Assembly (NCBI GenBank): GCA_902776645.1 | Contig: CACYQT010000024.1 | Coordinates: forward strand, 1-64,000 | Origin: an uncultured bacterium | GTDB taxonomy: Bacteria > Verrucomicrobiota > Lentisphaeria > Oligosphaerales > Oligosphaeraceae | Reading direction: 5' to 3' | Length of the DNA: 64,000 bases | Part shown: positions 16,880-25,664 of the stretch, piece by piece | How the letters are laid out: the number at the start of each line of letters is the position of its first letter | Position numbering within the stretch: position 1 is the first letter of the stretch | Notes under the pieces: model-generated | Seen by the model: only the letters and a program-made list of their open reading frames with translations | Told to the model about the DNA's origin: nothing | Database searches by the model: none | Program-made: the position numbers and the translations under genes

Positions 16880-18637
16880 ATGTTATCCAAACTCGAAAAC
16901 AATCTGGCATACGCGGTGGGCACATTGCTCTTCTGGCGGATCGTGGCGGCGGTCATCTCCGGCACTCTGCTGGCGTTGGCGTTTCCGCCGCTGAACTGCA
17001 GCATTGCCGCCTGGTTCGCCATGGTGCCGATCATTTTCGCGCCGCAGCCGCGCTCCATCCGCCAGCGGCTGTTTGTGGGCTATGTCTTCGGCTACGTCCA
17101 TTTCGCCATCAGCCTTTTCTGGCTGAATGAAGTCGGTTTCGGAGCAGGCTTTCTGCTGTCCATCTGGTGCGCCCTTTTCCCGATGGCATGGTATTGCCTG
17201 CTTTGCAGCCTGCTTGTCGCATTGAAGGATCCCAAAGCCGCCAAAATTCCGGGCGAATCCATCCTGTTTATCCGTCCAAACCGCACGCTGGCAATTCTTT
17301 CCATCACCGGAGCGGCTTCATGGACGGCCCTTGAATGGATACGCTCATGGCTGTTGACCGGATTTTCATGGAACCAGTTGGGAATCAGCCAGTTCAAGCG
17401 TTATGGCCTCATCCAGACCGCCGCCTGGACAGGCCCCTATGGCGCGTCATTTCTCATCGTTCTTGTCAACATGGTTCTCGCCGCGGAACTCGCGCAAATC
17501 GCGTGGATGATTCTTGCGCACCGCCGTCGAAACTTTCCATGGCATTTCGCCACGTTATTCGTCTTTCTCATTCCCGTCTGCATCGTCGCCAATCTGCCGG
17601 AAAAACTGGTCGAGCCCAACACGCCGGCTCTGGACACGCTAGTCGTCCAGCCTGATCTTCCGCAGGCCCGCATCTGGACGGAGGAGGACTATCTTCACGC
17701 CATGGATGTCCTCCAGAAACTGACGGAAAGCGCCTTGAAATCAACGGAAAAGCAACCGGACGTCGTCATGTGGCCGGAATGCGCCGTGCCCGCCCCGCTG
17801 AACTATCCGGACTACCGCTTCCGCCGCAACAACTTCCTGAAGCAATTCAATTCATTGTTTCTGATCGGCGCGACCCATCTTCGCCAGCCATCCCGTGACG
17901 TCAAGGAGCCGAACGTCTTCAACTGCGCCTTCCTCATCGATCCGCAAGCGGATTACATGAAAACCGTCTTCGATCCGGCGGACCATGTCGTCGACTACTA
18001 CGACAAAATCCACCGCGTCCCATTCGGCGAATTCACGCCATTCGGCAAATACCTCCCATGGCTCGTCGAACTCATCGGCATGGGACGCGATCTGACGCCT
18101 GGCAAATCCTTCCATATCATTGACTTGCCGAACGGCGCCCATGCCGGCGTCAACATCTGCTTCGAAGACGCCTTCCCCTACATCAGCCGCGAATTCGTGA
18201 AAAATGGCGCCAACATGCTGATGACCATCACAAACGACTCGTGGTACAACCGCTCCTGCGGCGCGCAGCAGCACATGGCGCATGTCGTCTTCCGCGCCGT
18301 CGAAAACCGCCGTCCGTTCCTGCGTTGAGGCTCCAACAGCCACTCCTGCCTCATTTCACCGAACGGCCGCATCCATGGCATGCTGCGCGACGACGCCAAC
18401 AATTCCGATTTCATCGCCGCCACACGTTTCTACAACGTTCCCGTCAAAGACTGGGGGACGACATTCTACACGCGTCATGGCGACATTTTCGCGCGGTTGA
18501 ACGCGCTGATCGCCCTCTCCGCCGTCGTCTGGCTTTCGCATGGATGGTTGCAGATTAAAAAAGCCCGCCTCAAAGCGGTGGAACCCAATACGAAGGCCTC
18601 GCCAAACGTTACGAATAAACGTTCCAAGAAATCCTGA
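16880..18637 (+). pseudogene. lnt: Apolipoprotein N-acyltransferase with an in-frame TGA
   Basis: Lnt adds the third acyl chain to lipoproteins in the inner membrane. The N-terminal part has several membrane helices (RIVAAVISGTLLALAFPPL and following). The nitrilase-like domain carries the catalytic triad as WPECAVPAP (Glu), YDKIHRVPFGEF (Lys) and GVNICFEDAFP (Cys). The frame meets TGA at 18326-18328 right after ENRRPFLR, then continues in the same frame for 102 codons (GSNSHSCLISPNGRIHG) and ends with the expected last membrane helix (LNALIALSAVVWLSHGW) at 18637. Homologues usually have a small residue or Cys at this point. The cause may be a sequencing error, a nonsense mutation or recoding. 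The catalytic part is intact. Confidence 0.85.
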
Positions 18638-18678
18638 AACAACCATCCAATACGCTGCAAAAGCGACTTTCACGAACC

Positions 18679-19455
18679 ATGTCAGAAAAAAGCGGCTTCC
18701 TGCCAGTCAACAACCGATTCATCTACGGCACGGCATTCCTTCCTGAACAGCCCGCGCAAGCGGCCTTGCTCATCATCGATCCACTAGCGGAGGAAAAACG
18801 GGCGGCGTACCGCATGTTCGTCAGGCTCGCCAGAACGCTCGTCGACAAACAAATCGCCTCCTTCAAATTCGATTTGTCCGGCATGGGGGACAGCTCCGGC
18901 AGTCACGGAGAAGCCACATGGGAACAGTGGCTGGAAGATTCCAAGACAGCGGCGGAATCGCTGATGGAAGATTCTGGAACGCAGAATCTTGTCATTCTTG
19001 GTGCGCGCGCGGGCGCCCTTTTGGCGGCGCAAGTCGCCGCCGAATTGAAGGCGAAGCGGCTCATTCTCGCCGAACCGATCGTCTCCGGCGAAGATTTTCT
19101 CCGCGATCTTGAACGCCGCCAGGCCATCAAAGACATGGCCGCAGGCGTCACCGCCCAGACGGAAGACGCCCAGACCCGCTGGTCCAAAGGCGAGACCGTT
19201 GATTTCGCGGGATTTACATTCAACGCCAAACTGGCCGAATCCATCAAAAGCGTCAAGCTGGGAGAACTGGTCGAACAGCTCAAATCCGCCGGATGCGTCG
19301 TCAAAGGAATCCGCGTCTCCGCCTCCAAGAAACTGCCGCCCGCCTGGGCGCCGTTCGCGGACGATACGGTCGTCGTCGCGGACAAGCCTTTCTGGGGGCA
19401 GCTCGACTACTATGAATCCGATTTCGTCAACAACGCCATCATCGAGGCGATGTAA
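18679..19455 (+). CDS. Alpha/beta-hydrolase-like protein lacking the nucleophile
   Basis: This 258-residue protein has the alpha/beta-hydrolase layout: ALLIIDPLAEEKRAAYRMFVRLARTL, KFDLSGMGDSSG and the elbow LGARAGALLAAQ. The elbow reads G-A-R-A-G instead of G-x-S-x-G, so no serine nucleophile is present. This resembles the exosortase-associated 'hydrolase 2' family, where an Arg also occupies this place, but no exosortase gene is in the window. It is the first of three consecutive hydrolase-fold genes. There is no clear SD. It may be a non-catalytic or binding member; substrate unknown. Confidence 0.6.
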   Translation: MSEKSGFLPVNNRFIYGTAFLPEQPAQAALLIIDPLAEEKRAAYRMFVRLARTLVDKQIASFKFDLSGMGDSSGSHGEATWEQWLEDSKTAAESLMEDSGTQNLVILGARAGALLAAQVAAELKAKRLILAEPIVSGEDFLRDLERRQAIKDMAAGVTAQTEDAQTRWSKGETVDFAGFTFNAKLAESIKSVKLGELVEQLKSAGCVVKGIRVSASKKLPPAWAPFADDTVVVADKPFWGQLDYYESDFVNNAIIEAM

Positions 19456-19493
19456 TTCCCTGTCCATCCACCTACACCATAATATATAAAGCC

Positions 19494-20699
19494 ATGCGCC
19501 TTCTAAAATATTTTTTCATTGTCATCGCAGCCGTCGTTTTCGCCGGCGATACCATCCGTCCAGGCCTGGAGCCGACGGAAAACGAATACCGCATCGAAAA
19601 CGCCGTCGAGGAGAAACTCGTCAACGCCATCAAGCAGCCGCTGCTGGACGGCTTGGACGTAAAAGACGCCTTGCAGGACTGGTTTGACGGACGGCTTCTG
19701 GATTCGCAGGACAAAACTGCGGCGGCCGTGAAAAAATGGCAGGAAGGCCTCACGAAACTGAAGGACCTCAAGCCGTTGCCGATTCCGCAGTGGAAGCCCA
19801 TACCGGACGCCAATCTCAAAAAGCTCCAGAAATTCAAAATCACAGGCCATTCGGATGTCACGATGTTCGTCGTCCAGTGGGAGGTCGACAAGCTCACGCA
19901 ATACGGCATTCTCATGTATCCAACGACGATGGAGGACGGCGCGGAATATCCGTTGATCCTCTATTGCCACGGCGCAGCCTTCGGCGTTCCCGTCAACTTC
20001 TGCGGATGGCTGGCCGAAATCGCCAAACGCGGCTACGTCATTATCGGCCCCGCCATGCGCGGCGAACCGCTCTTCCAGATGGACATTCCTGTCAAAGGCG
20101 AAGTCCGCACATGCGAAGGCGATATCGAAAATCTTGACGGCGAAGTCAACGACTGCCTGTCCATGGTCGCCGCCGCATGGAAGCTCCCGTTCGTCAAAAA
20201 GAACGAATTCGCGATGATCGGCCACAGTTTCGGTTCAGGCGTCGGCCTGCTGGCCGCCGCCCGCGCAAACGAACAGTGCAAGGCGGTCGTCAGTTATGAC
20301 GCATGGCTTGTCAATCCGCAGCGTTTCTACTGGGACCGCATGGCTCGCCGCGCCAACAACTGGCTGTCATGGGCGGACTTCTGCAACCATCCCGTCGAAG
20401 AGCAGCTCGCGGGCCTCATGACGCGCAGCATCGTCCACAACGCCCAGAAGCTGAAATCACCGTTGCTGTTCTTCATCGGCGGCGCCTATCAAGGCAGCGT
20501 CTTCCATCAAAGCCATGACGACCTGCACAAACGCCTCAAAGCGTTCAACATCCCCTACACATACGAAATCGTGCCAGACGGCAGCCACAACTTCGTCCTC
20601 TACGAAGGCACCGCCCCCGCCCTCCACGCCTTGAAAATCCAGACGGAATTCCTCAACAAGCATTATCCTCCCCTCAACACAAAGAAGGAGGACAAATAA
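19494..20699 (+). CDS. Exported alpha/beta hydrolase (dienelactone-hydrolase-like)
   Basis: The 401-residue protein starts with a signal-like segment (LLKYFFIVIAAVVFAGD) and then a helical N-terminal region of about 110 residues. The hydrolase fold follows: LILYCHGAAFGVP (oxyanion), IIGPAMRGE, MIGHSFGSGVGLLAAA (Ser nucleophile), LFFIGGAYQGSVF and VPDGSHNFV (His). The C-terminus is KKEDK. It ends one base before the ATG of the next hydrolase, and the SD AAGGAGGACAAATAAC lies at its end, so the pair is translationally linked. The own start follows an AT-rich CCATAATATATAAA stretch at 3 bp distance and has no SD. Probably a periplasmic esterase; substrate unknown. Confidence 0.75.
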   Translation: MRLLKYFFIVIAAVVFAGDTIRPGLEPTENEYRIENAVEEKLVNAIKQPLLDGLDVKDALQDWFDGRLLDSQDKTAAAVKKWQEGLTKLKDLKPLPIPQWKPIPDANLKKLQKFKITGHSDVTMFVVQWEVDKLTQYGILMYPTTMEDGAEYPLILYCHGAAFGVPVNFCGWLAEIAKRGYVIIGPAMRGEPLFQMDIPVKGEVRTCEGDIENLDGEVNDCLSMVAAAWKLPFVKKNEFAMIGHSFGSGVGLLAAARANEQCKAVVSYDAWLVNPQRFYWDRMARRANNWLSWADFCNHPVEEQLAGLMTRSIVHNAQKLKSPLLFFIGGAYQGSVFHQSHDDLHKRLKAFNIPYTYEIVPDGSHNFVLYEGTAPALHALKIQTEFLNKHYPPLNTKKEDK

Positions 20700-20700
20700 C

Positions 20701-21666
20701 ATGTCCAAGCTATCTTCAGAAGCAATCGTCGCCGCAGGCGTCCGTGAAAAGGCCGTTGCATTCGCCGTTGACGGACAGCAGATCAACGGCATCCTCTCGA
20801 CGCCGGATAACGGCTCGCCGAAAGGCGTCATCGTCTTCTCCCACGGTTGGAGCGGCTTCCGGGCCGGTCCGGCCGACCTGTTGACCAATCTCGCGCGGAC
20901 GTTCGCCGCCAACGGCTACGCCTCCATCCGCTTCGACTACCGCGGCCGCGGCGAAAGCCAAGGCGACGGCCTGAACGCGTCGCTTGTCACGATGGCGGAC
21001 GATCTCGTCGCCGCCGTCGCCGCCGCCAAGGCCGAGACCGGTTTCGACAAGCCGATCCTCTGCGGACTCTGTTCGGGCGGCAACGTCGTCGTCGGGACGC
21101 TGAAACGCATTCCGCAGACGAAAGCGCTCCTTCTCATGTCCGTCTATCCGTTCTCAGACGGCGACGCATTCGGACGCGACATCCACCGCACATTCCATTA
21201 TCTGGCGGTCTACTGGCAGAAACTCTGGCGGAAAGACACGTGGTCGCGCTTCTTCAAAGGCGACGTCTCGTTGAAATCCGTCTGCAATGTCATTTTCGGA
21301 CATTTTCTCAAACGCGGCGCCAACAAGAAAAAAGAGGAAGGCGCCGCCGCTCAGACAACAGAAGACGGGAAGAACAAGCTCCCCAAGGCGGCGAAGGCCG
21401 CCGCCGTCGAAAGCCGTTCGCAGGGCAAGGAGCCGCCGAAAAAACATCTGGCGAACTTCCGCCCCGATCTGCCCGGCATCATGCTCTACGGCCTCGCCGA
21501 TCCGGATGCGGCCGCCGCCATGAAATACTTCGGCGACTACATCAACGAACACAAACTACCCATCCAGACACACACCATCGAAGGGGCGAACCACAACTTC
21601 TCCTCCGCCGAATGGCGTCAGACCATCGAGCAGAAAATGCTCTCCTTCCTTGCGGAACTCCCCTGA
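20701..21666 (+). CDS. Alpha/beta hydrolase with Cys nucleophile
   Basis: A 321-residue cytosolic hydrolase: IVFSHGWSGFRAGPADLLTNLARTFA, RFDYRGRGESQGDG, elbow LCGLCSGGNVVVG and the C-terminal EGANHNF histidine. The elbow places Cys at the nucleophile position (G-L-C-S-G), as in dienelactone hydrolase and exosortase-associated 'hydrolase 1' proteins. A Lys/Ala/Glu-rich insertion of about 50 residues (KKKEEGAAAQTTEDGKNK) precedes the last strand. Strong SD AAGGAGGACAAATAAC. It is part of the three-gene hydrolase set; substrate unknown. Confidence 0.75.
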   Translation: MSKLSSEAIVAAGVREKAVAFAVDGQQINGILSTPDNGSPKGVIVFSHGWSGFRAGPADLLTNLARTFAANGYASIRFDYRGRGESQGDGLNASLVTMADDLVAAVAAAKAETGFDKPILCGLCSGGNVVVGTLKRIPQTKALLLMSVYPFSDGDAFGRDIHRTFHYLAVYWQKLWRKDTWSRFFKGDVSLKSVCNVIFGHFLKRGANKKKEEGAAAQTTEDGKNKLPKAAKAAAVESRSQGKEPPKKHLANFRPDLPGIMLYGLADPDAAAAMKYFGDYINEHKLPIQTHTIEGANHNFSSAEWRQTIEQKMLSFLAELP

Positions 21667-21690
21667 AGCGCACGAAACCAAACGGTCCCG

Positions 21691-22050
21691 TCACTTCAAG
21701 GCGTCCTCCATCTCCTTGTTCTTCCGCTGCTGGATGTTCTGAATCTTGTTCTGCATGTTCTGCTTCGCCTTCAGCTGCGTCGCGCCGATGCCGTAGTTCA
21801 CGACGGAATTCACGTCATCGGCCACAGTACGCCTCTGCGGCTGTTGCTGCGGCTGCGGCTGAGGCTTCTGCTGCACGACCTGCGGTTTCGCAGGCTGAGG
21901 CTTCTGCACCGTCTTCGTCTGCTGCGGTTTCGGAGAGGAGTCTTTCTTCGACTGCGCGTTTTCAGACGGCTGCAACGACAAATCGCAGCCCGTCCCGCAG
22001 ACAACCGCCGCCAGCATCAGGCATAAAATCTTCTTTTTGCTGTTCTTCAT
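21691..22050 (-). CDS. Small Gln/Pro/Lys-rich lipoprotein
   Basis: The 119-residue protein has a lipoprotein signal: basic KNSKKK, hydrophobic ILCLMLAAVV and lipobox CGTGC with the lipidated Cys about residue 22. The middle is a low-complexity linker of Pro/Gln/Lys repeats (KPQPQPQQQPQ) that could span periplasm or peptidoglycan, and the C-terminal 40 residues are predicted helical (NMQNKIQNIQQRKNKEM). It has no recognised domain. It is convergent with the hydrolase genes and separated upstream by a long hairpin with a T-tract on its own strand. It would be a substrate of the Lnt pathway. Confidence 0.75.
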   Translation of the reverse strand: MKNSKKKILCLMLAAVVCGTGCDLSLQPSENAQSKKDSSPKPQQTKTVQKPQPAKPQVVQQKPQPQPQQQPQRRTVADDVNSVVNYGIGATQLKAKQNMQNKIQNIQQRKNKEMEDALK

Positions 22051-22080
22051 TGTAGAAACCTTTCAGTTTGTAGTTATAAT

Positions 22081-22148
22081 AAAAAAGCCCGGCACGCCAA
22101 CTTGATTAAGGAGAGAGAAAGGGTATGATTGACATTGGCGTGCCGGGC
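22081..22148 (-). terminator. 14-bp-stem hairpin with T-tract upstream of the lipoprotein gene
   Basis: GCCCGGCACGCCAA (22087-22100) and TTGGCGTGCCGGGC (22135-22148) are perfect complements around a 34-nt loop. On the minus strand it is followed by TTTTTTATTATAAC, the form of an intrinsic terminator, about 31 nt before the lipoprotein start. It may end an unannotated upstream transcript or act as an attenuator in the lipoprotein leader. On the plus strand the loop contains AAGGAG and an ATG (22125) opening a 15-codon frame ending at 22172. Confidence 0.6.
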
Positions 22149-22291
22149 AAATCCTTTGATTTCTCGACATGAAACGCCAAATGTCTAAATATATTTTACA
22201 AAAATACATTTTTTTCATAATATTTTATAACATTTGGCTCATTTTTCCAGACTTTTTTTGATTTTTTCTTCGATATTTAACAAAACACCCT

Positions 22292-23254
22292 ATGCAAACA
22301 GCCCTCGTCATCACAGGTCCGACCGCCACCGGCAAGACAAAACTCGCCGTCCATCTCGCCAGACGCTTCGGCGGGGAGATCATCAGCGCGGATTCCAGGC
22401 AGGTCTACCGCCACATGGATCTCGGCACGGGAAAGGATCTGGACGAATACGGCGACGGAGCGGACCGCATCCCATGCCACCTGCTCGACGTCGTCGATCC
22501 GCAGGAGGATTTCCATCTCAAGAAATTCATCGAACTCGCGCTGGCGGCCATGGACGGCATCCGTTCACGCAACCGCCTGCCTGTCATCGCGGGCGGCACG
22601 CCTCTCTACGTCAACGCTCTCATCCGCGGCTACGACCTCCCCGGCGGCGAACCGGATCCGCATTTGCGCGAAGAACTGCAATCGCTTTCCCATGAACAGC
22701 TAATGGCACGCCTCCAAGCCGTCGCCACGCCGGAGTTTCTCAAACGCGTCGACATCACGCAGGATAAACGCATCATCCGCGCCATCGAAATCGCCCTTTC
22801 GCCACAAGCGGAGCCAATCCATGCCGAACCGCTTGACAATCCGCTCGTCATCGCCCCCTACTATCCGCGCAAGACAGTGCGCGAACGCATCGAAATCCGT
22901 CTGGACGAACGCCTTAAGCTCGGTCTCGTGGAAGAAGTCCGGATGCTTCACCAAAATGGCGTTTCATGGGAGAAACTCGATTGGTTCGGTCTTGAATACC
23001 GATATGTTTCACGCTATCTGAAAAATGAATTGACATTTGATCAAATGCGCACCGAGCTTCTCGCCAAAATCCGCCATTTCTGCAAAAGCCAGGACATCTG
23101 GTTCCGCAAAATGGAGCGGGAAGGCATTGCAATCCACTGGATTCCGGAAGGCGATACGGCGACGGCGGAATCGCTTGTCGCACGCTGGCTCGCCCATGAA
23201 CCGCTGCCGAAGCCATTCATCCGCCTTGCGGACATCACCTATTCCACAAAATAA
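22292..23254 (+). CDS. miaA: tRNA dimethylallyltransferase
   Basis: This 320-residue enzyme adds the dimethylallyl group to A37 of UNN-reading tRNAs. The Walker-type P-loop is ITGPTATGKTKLA, followed by GGEIISADSRQVYRHMDLGTGK, DVVDPQEDF and VIAGGTPLYVNALIRG, all MiaA signatures; the C-terminus has WEKLDWFGLEYRYVSRYL. The length is normal. There is no SD; the start follows an AT-rich leader (ATATTTAACAAAACACCCT). It lies 79 bp before rimO, so tRNA and ribosomal modification genes sit together. Confidence 0.96.
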   Translation: MQTALVITGPTATGKTKLAVHLARRFGGEIISADSRQVYRHMDLGTGKDLDEYGDGADRIPCHLLDVVDPQEDFHLKKFIELALAAMDGIRSRNRLPVIAGGTPLYVNALIRGYDLPGGEPDPHLREELQSLSHEQLMARLQAVATPEFLKRVDITQDKRIIRAIEIALSPQAEPIHAEPLDNPLVIAPYYPRKTVRERIEIRLDERLKLGLVEEVRMLHQNGVSWEKLDWFGLEYRYVSRYLKNELTFDQMRTELLAKIRHFCKSQDIWFRKMEREGIAIHWIPEGDTATAESLVARWLAHEPLPKPFIRLADITYSTK

Positions 23255-23333
23255 TTAGCACTTTGCCTTTTCTGCATTAAATTAAATAGTTTGTCTGTAT
23301 TCCACCAATCCCATCTTGTAAAGATTTGCCAAC

Positions 23334-24683
23334 ATGCCCATCATTGCGTACATCGTCAGCCTCGGCTGCGCTAAAAACCTAGTCGATACGGAAGTCATGT
23401 GCGGCGCTCTCGTCGCCAATGGCTGCCTGCTTGCCGAAAATGAAAATGACGCGAACGTCATGCTCATCAACACCTGCAGCTTCATTCTGGACGCGCGGAA
23501 GGAAGCGCAGGAGACCATCGAGGCCGCGCTGAAATGGAAACGGCGCGCGCGGAAATCACGCCGCATGGTCGTCGTCGCGGGATGCCTTGTCCAACGCAAC
23601 CCGAAGGAGACCAAAGAGCGCTTTCCGGACGTCGATCTGTTCATCGGACTGGATGACGTGCCCAACGCGGCCAAGCTCATCATGGCCGCCTTCGACAAGC
23701 CGGAGACAACGCAACCGCTTCCGCAAGGAGGACTTCCGACATACCTTTATGATCATACGGCCCCCCGTCTGACCGTCACGCCGGAGGCGTTCGCATATAT
23801 CAAAATCGCCGAAGGCTGCGACCACCGCTGCGCCTTCTGCGCCATTCCGACGTTTCGCGGCCGCCAGCGCAGCCGCCAGCCGGAATCCGTCGTCGAAGAG
23901 TGCAAACAGCTTCTCGCGCAAGGCGTCAAGGAAATCAATTTCATCGCGCAGGATTCATCCCGCTACGGCACGGACCACGCCAATGGAGACTCCCTCGCCA
24001 AGCTTCTGCAATTATGCGATGAACTGGAAGGCGATTTCTGGATCCGCGTGCTCTACACGCATCCGCTGTACGTCACGGACGAACTCTTCCAGACGCTCGC
24101 GCATTCACGGCATGTGGTCCCCTATCTGGACATGCCCATCCAGCATGTCGCCACATCCGTGCTGCAAGGCATGCGCCGCGGCATGACAGGCCCGCAGACG
24201 CAGGAGCTACTGCGCCATATCCGCAAGGACTTTCCGGAACTCACCCTCCGCACGACCGTTCTCGTCGGCTTCCCCGGCGAAACCGAGCAGGACTTCCAGG
24301 AGCTTCTGGATTTCATCACGGAATTCCAGTTCGACCGTCTCGGCGCCTTCGCCTTCTCGCCGGAAGCCAATACGCCGGCGGCGGAAATGAAAGACGGGCT
24401 CGTTCCGCCGGAAATCGCGGAAAAACGCAAGCAGCTCATTCTGGAAACGCAGCGAGGCATCTCGCTAAAACGCAACAACACGTTGATCGGGAAAGAAATA
24501 CGCGTCCTTCTCGAGCAACAGGAATCCGCCGCCAATTGGCTTGCGAGAAGCGTGGCGGACGCACCGGACGTGGACGATGTCATCCATGTCTCCGTCAAAA
24601 ACAGAAAATCGGCCAGACCGCGTTTCACGACCGTCCGCATCACAAATGCCGGCGACTATGAATGCGAGGGGAAGGAAGTCTGA
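23334..24683 (+). CDS. rimO: Ribosomal protein uS12 methylthiotransferase RimO
   Basis: A 449-residue radical-SAM enzyme that methylthiolates the conserved aspartate of ribosomal protein uS12. The N-terminal UPF0004 domain has YIVSLGCAKNLVDTEVM, NTCSFI and VVAGCLVQR; the radical-SAM cluster is CDHRCAFCAIP; PYLDMPIQH and the C-terminal TRAM region follow. SLGCAKN and the CAFCAIP form favour RimO over MiaB. The length is normal. There is no SD. An AT-rich CATTAAATTAAATAGT stretch 45 nt upstream may be part of a promoter. Confidence 0.93.
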   Translation: MPIIAYIVSLGCAKNLVDTEVMCGALVANGCLLAENENDANVMLINTCSFILDARKEAQETIEAALKWKRRARKSRRMVVVAGCLVQRNPKETKERFPDVDLFIGLDDVPNAAKLIMAAFDKPETTQPLPQGGLPTYLYDHTAPRLTVTPEAFAYIKIAEGCDHRCAFCAIPTFRGRQRSRQPESVVEECKQLLAQGVKEINFIAQDSSRYGTDHANGDSLAKLLQLCDELEGDFWIRVLYTHPLYVTDELFQTLAHSRHVVPYLDMPIQHVATSVLQGMRRGMTGPQTQELLRHIRKDFPELTLRTTVLVGFPGETEQDFQELLDFITEFQFDRLGAFAFSPEANTPAAEMKDGLVPPEIAEKRKQLILETQRGISLKRNNTLIGKEIRVLLEQQESAANWLARSVADAPDVDDVIHVSVKNRKSARPRFTTVRITNAGDYECEGKEV

Positions 24684-24734
24684 CATGACAGCCCTTTATA
24701 TACCATATAAAAAGAACCACAGGAGGAGAGAAAA

Positions 24735-25640
24735 ATGATGCTTCGCACGACAACAAACAAGCCGTCTCAAAACAAAAAGAGCGTGAGTATTCCAAACGAC
24801 AAGGGAAAAGGACGGGCCATCGTCGGCCTGTTGATCATTCTCGCGCTGCTCATCGCCGCACTGGCCTACAGCATGCGCGTCTGCTGGAGAAAATTCTACA
24901 TAGAAAACCCTGAACTCAACGTGCAGGAAATCATCGTCACCGAAACGCAGAACTACTCCGGACCGAAAGTGGACGGAAAAGTATCCATCCATACCATTCT
25001 TTCCGAACTCGGCGTGGAAACGGATCTGAACAACAACATCATCGATCTGGACATCCGGCAGATCCGCGAACGCCTCGAACAGGAACCGATCCTCAAAAAC
25101 ATCGAAGTCCGCAAGATCATGCCCCATACGCTGTCCATCAGCTTTGATGAACGCACGCCGCAGGCAGTCGTCTTCTGCGGACGGAAAAGCTGTTACATCG
25201 ACCAGGACGCCATCGTCCTCCCGCTGCGCCACAACGACGACACGCAGATGAAATACGACACGACGGGCCTCCCGATCATCACCGCCGTCCAGAATCCGGA
25301 CGCGTTGACGCCCGGCCATCATGTGACGGACAAATTCATAGACGCATCGTTGGACCTGCTGCGCAAAATCCAGACGCATCCCGGAAACAAATATTTAAAA
25401 ATCAAACAGATACAAATATCTTCACAGGACGAGCTCCTCATCACCACCGTCACCCCCCTTCCCGCCTCGAACGTCTTCGCGCCAAACGCCACCGTCATCT
25501 TCCCCGTATTCGGCATGAACGACGCCGTCGCGCGACTCTTCCATATCGCGTCCAAATACAACAAGCAGTCGCCCATCCAGAAACTGGACGTCTCCTATAA
25601 AATCAATATTCCGTTGAAAACACTGGACAACCAGCAATAA
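24735..25640 (+). CDS. FtsQ/DivIB-like cell-division protein
   Basis: This 301-residue bitopic inner-membrane protein has a basic cytoplasmic N-terminus (about 28 residues), one helix (IVGLLIILALLIAALAY) and then a periplasmic part. A POTRA-like region is suggested by VQEIIVTE, IRQIRERLEQEPILKNIEVRKIMPHTLSISFDERTPQAVV and the following DQDAIVLPL, which match the FtsQ pattern (first strand, helix, IKxVxVxxxxPxTLxIxxxER). FtsQ scaffolds the divisome. SD AGGAGGAG lies 6-7 nt upstream. No other dcw gene is adjacent, unlike the classical cluster. The assignment rests on architecture only. Confidence 0.55.
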   Translation: MMLRTTTNKPSQNKKSVSIPNDKGKGRAIVGLLIILALLIAALAYSMRVCWRKFYIENPELNVQEIIVTETQNYSGPKVDGKVSIHTILSELGVETDLNNNIIDLDIRQIRERLEQEPILKNIEVRKIMPHTLSISFDERTPQAVVFCGRKSCYIDQDAIVLPLRHNDDTQMKYDTTGLPIITAVQNPDALTPGHHVTDKFIDASLDLLRKIQTHPGNKYLKIKQIQISSQDELLITTVTPLPASNVFAPNATVIFPVFGMNDAVARLFHIASKYNKQSPIQKLDVSYKINIPLKTLDNQQ

Positions 25641-25664
25641 TACCACCCCAGCAAGAGACACGCC

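Noticed and set aside
18326-18353. Selenocysteine insertion element at the lnt TGA as a firm call
   Set aside because: The stem starts at the TGA itself and the loop UCCAACAGCCACUCCU lacks the G/GU features typical of bacterial SECIS; the position is not a known redox site. Kept only as a question.
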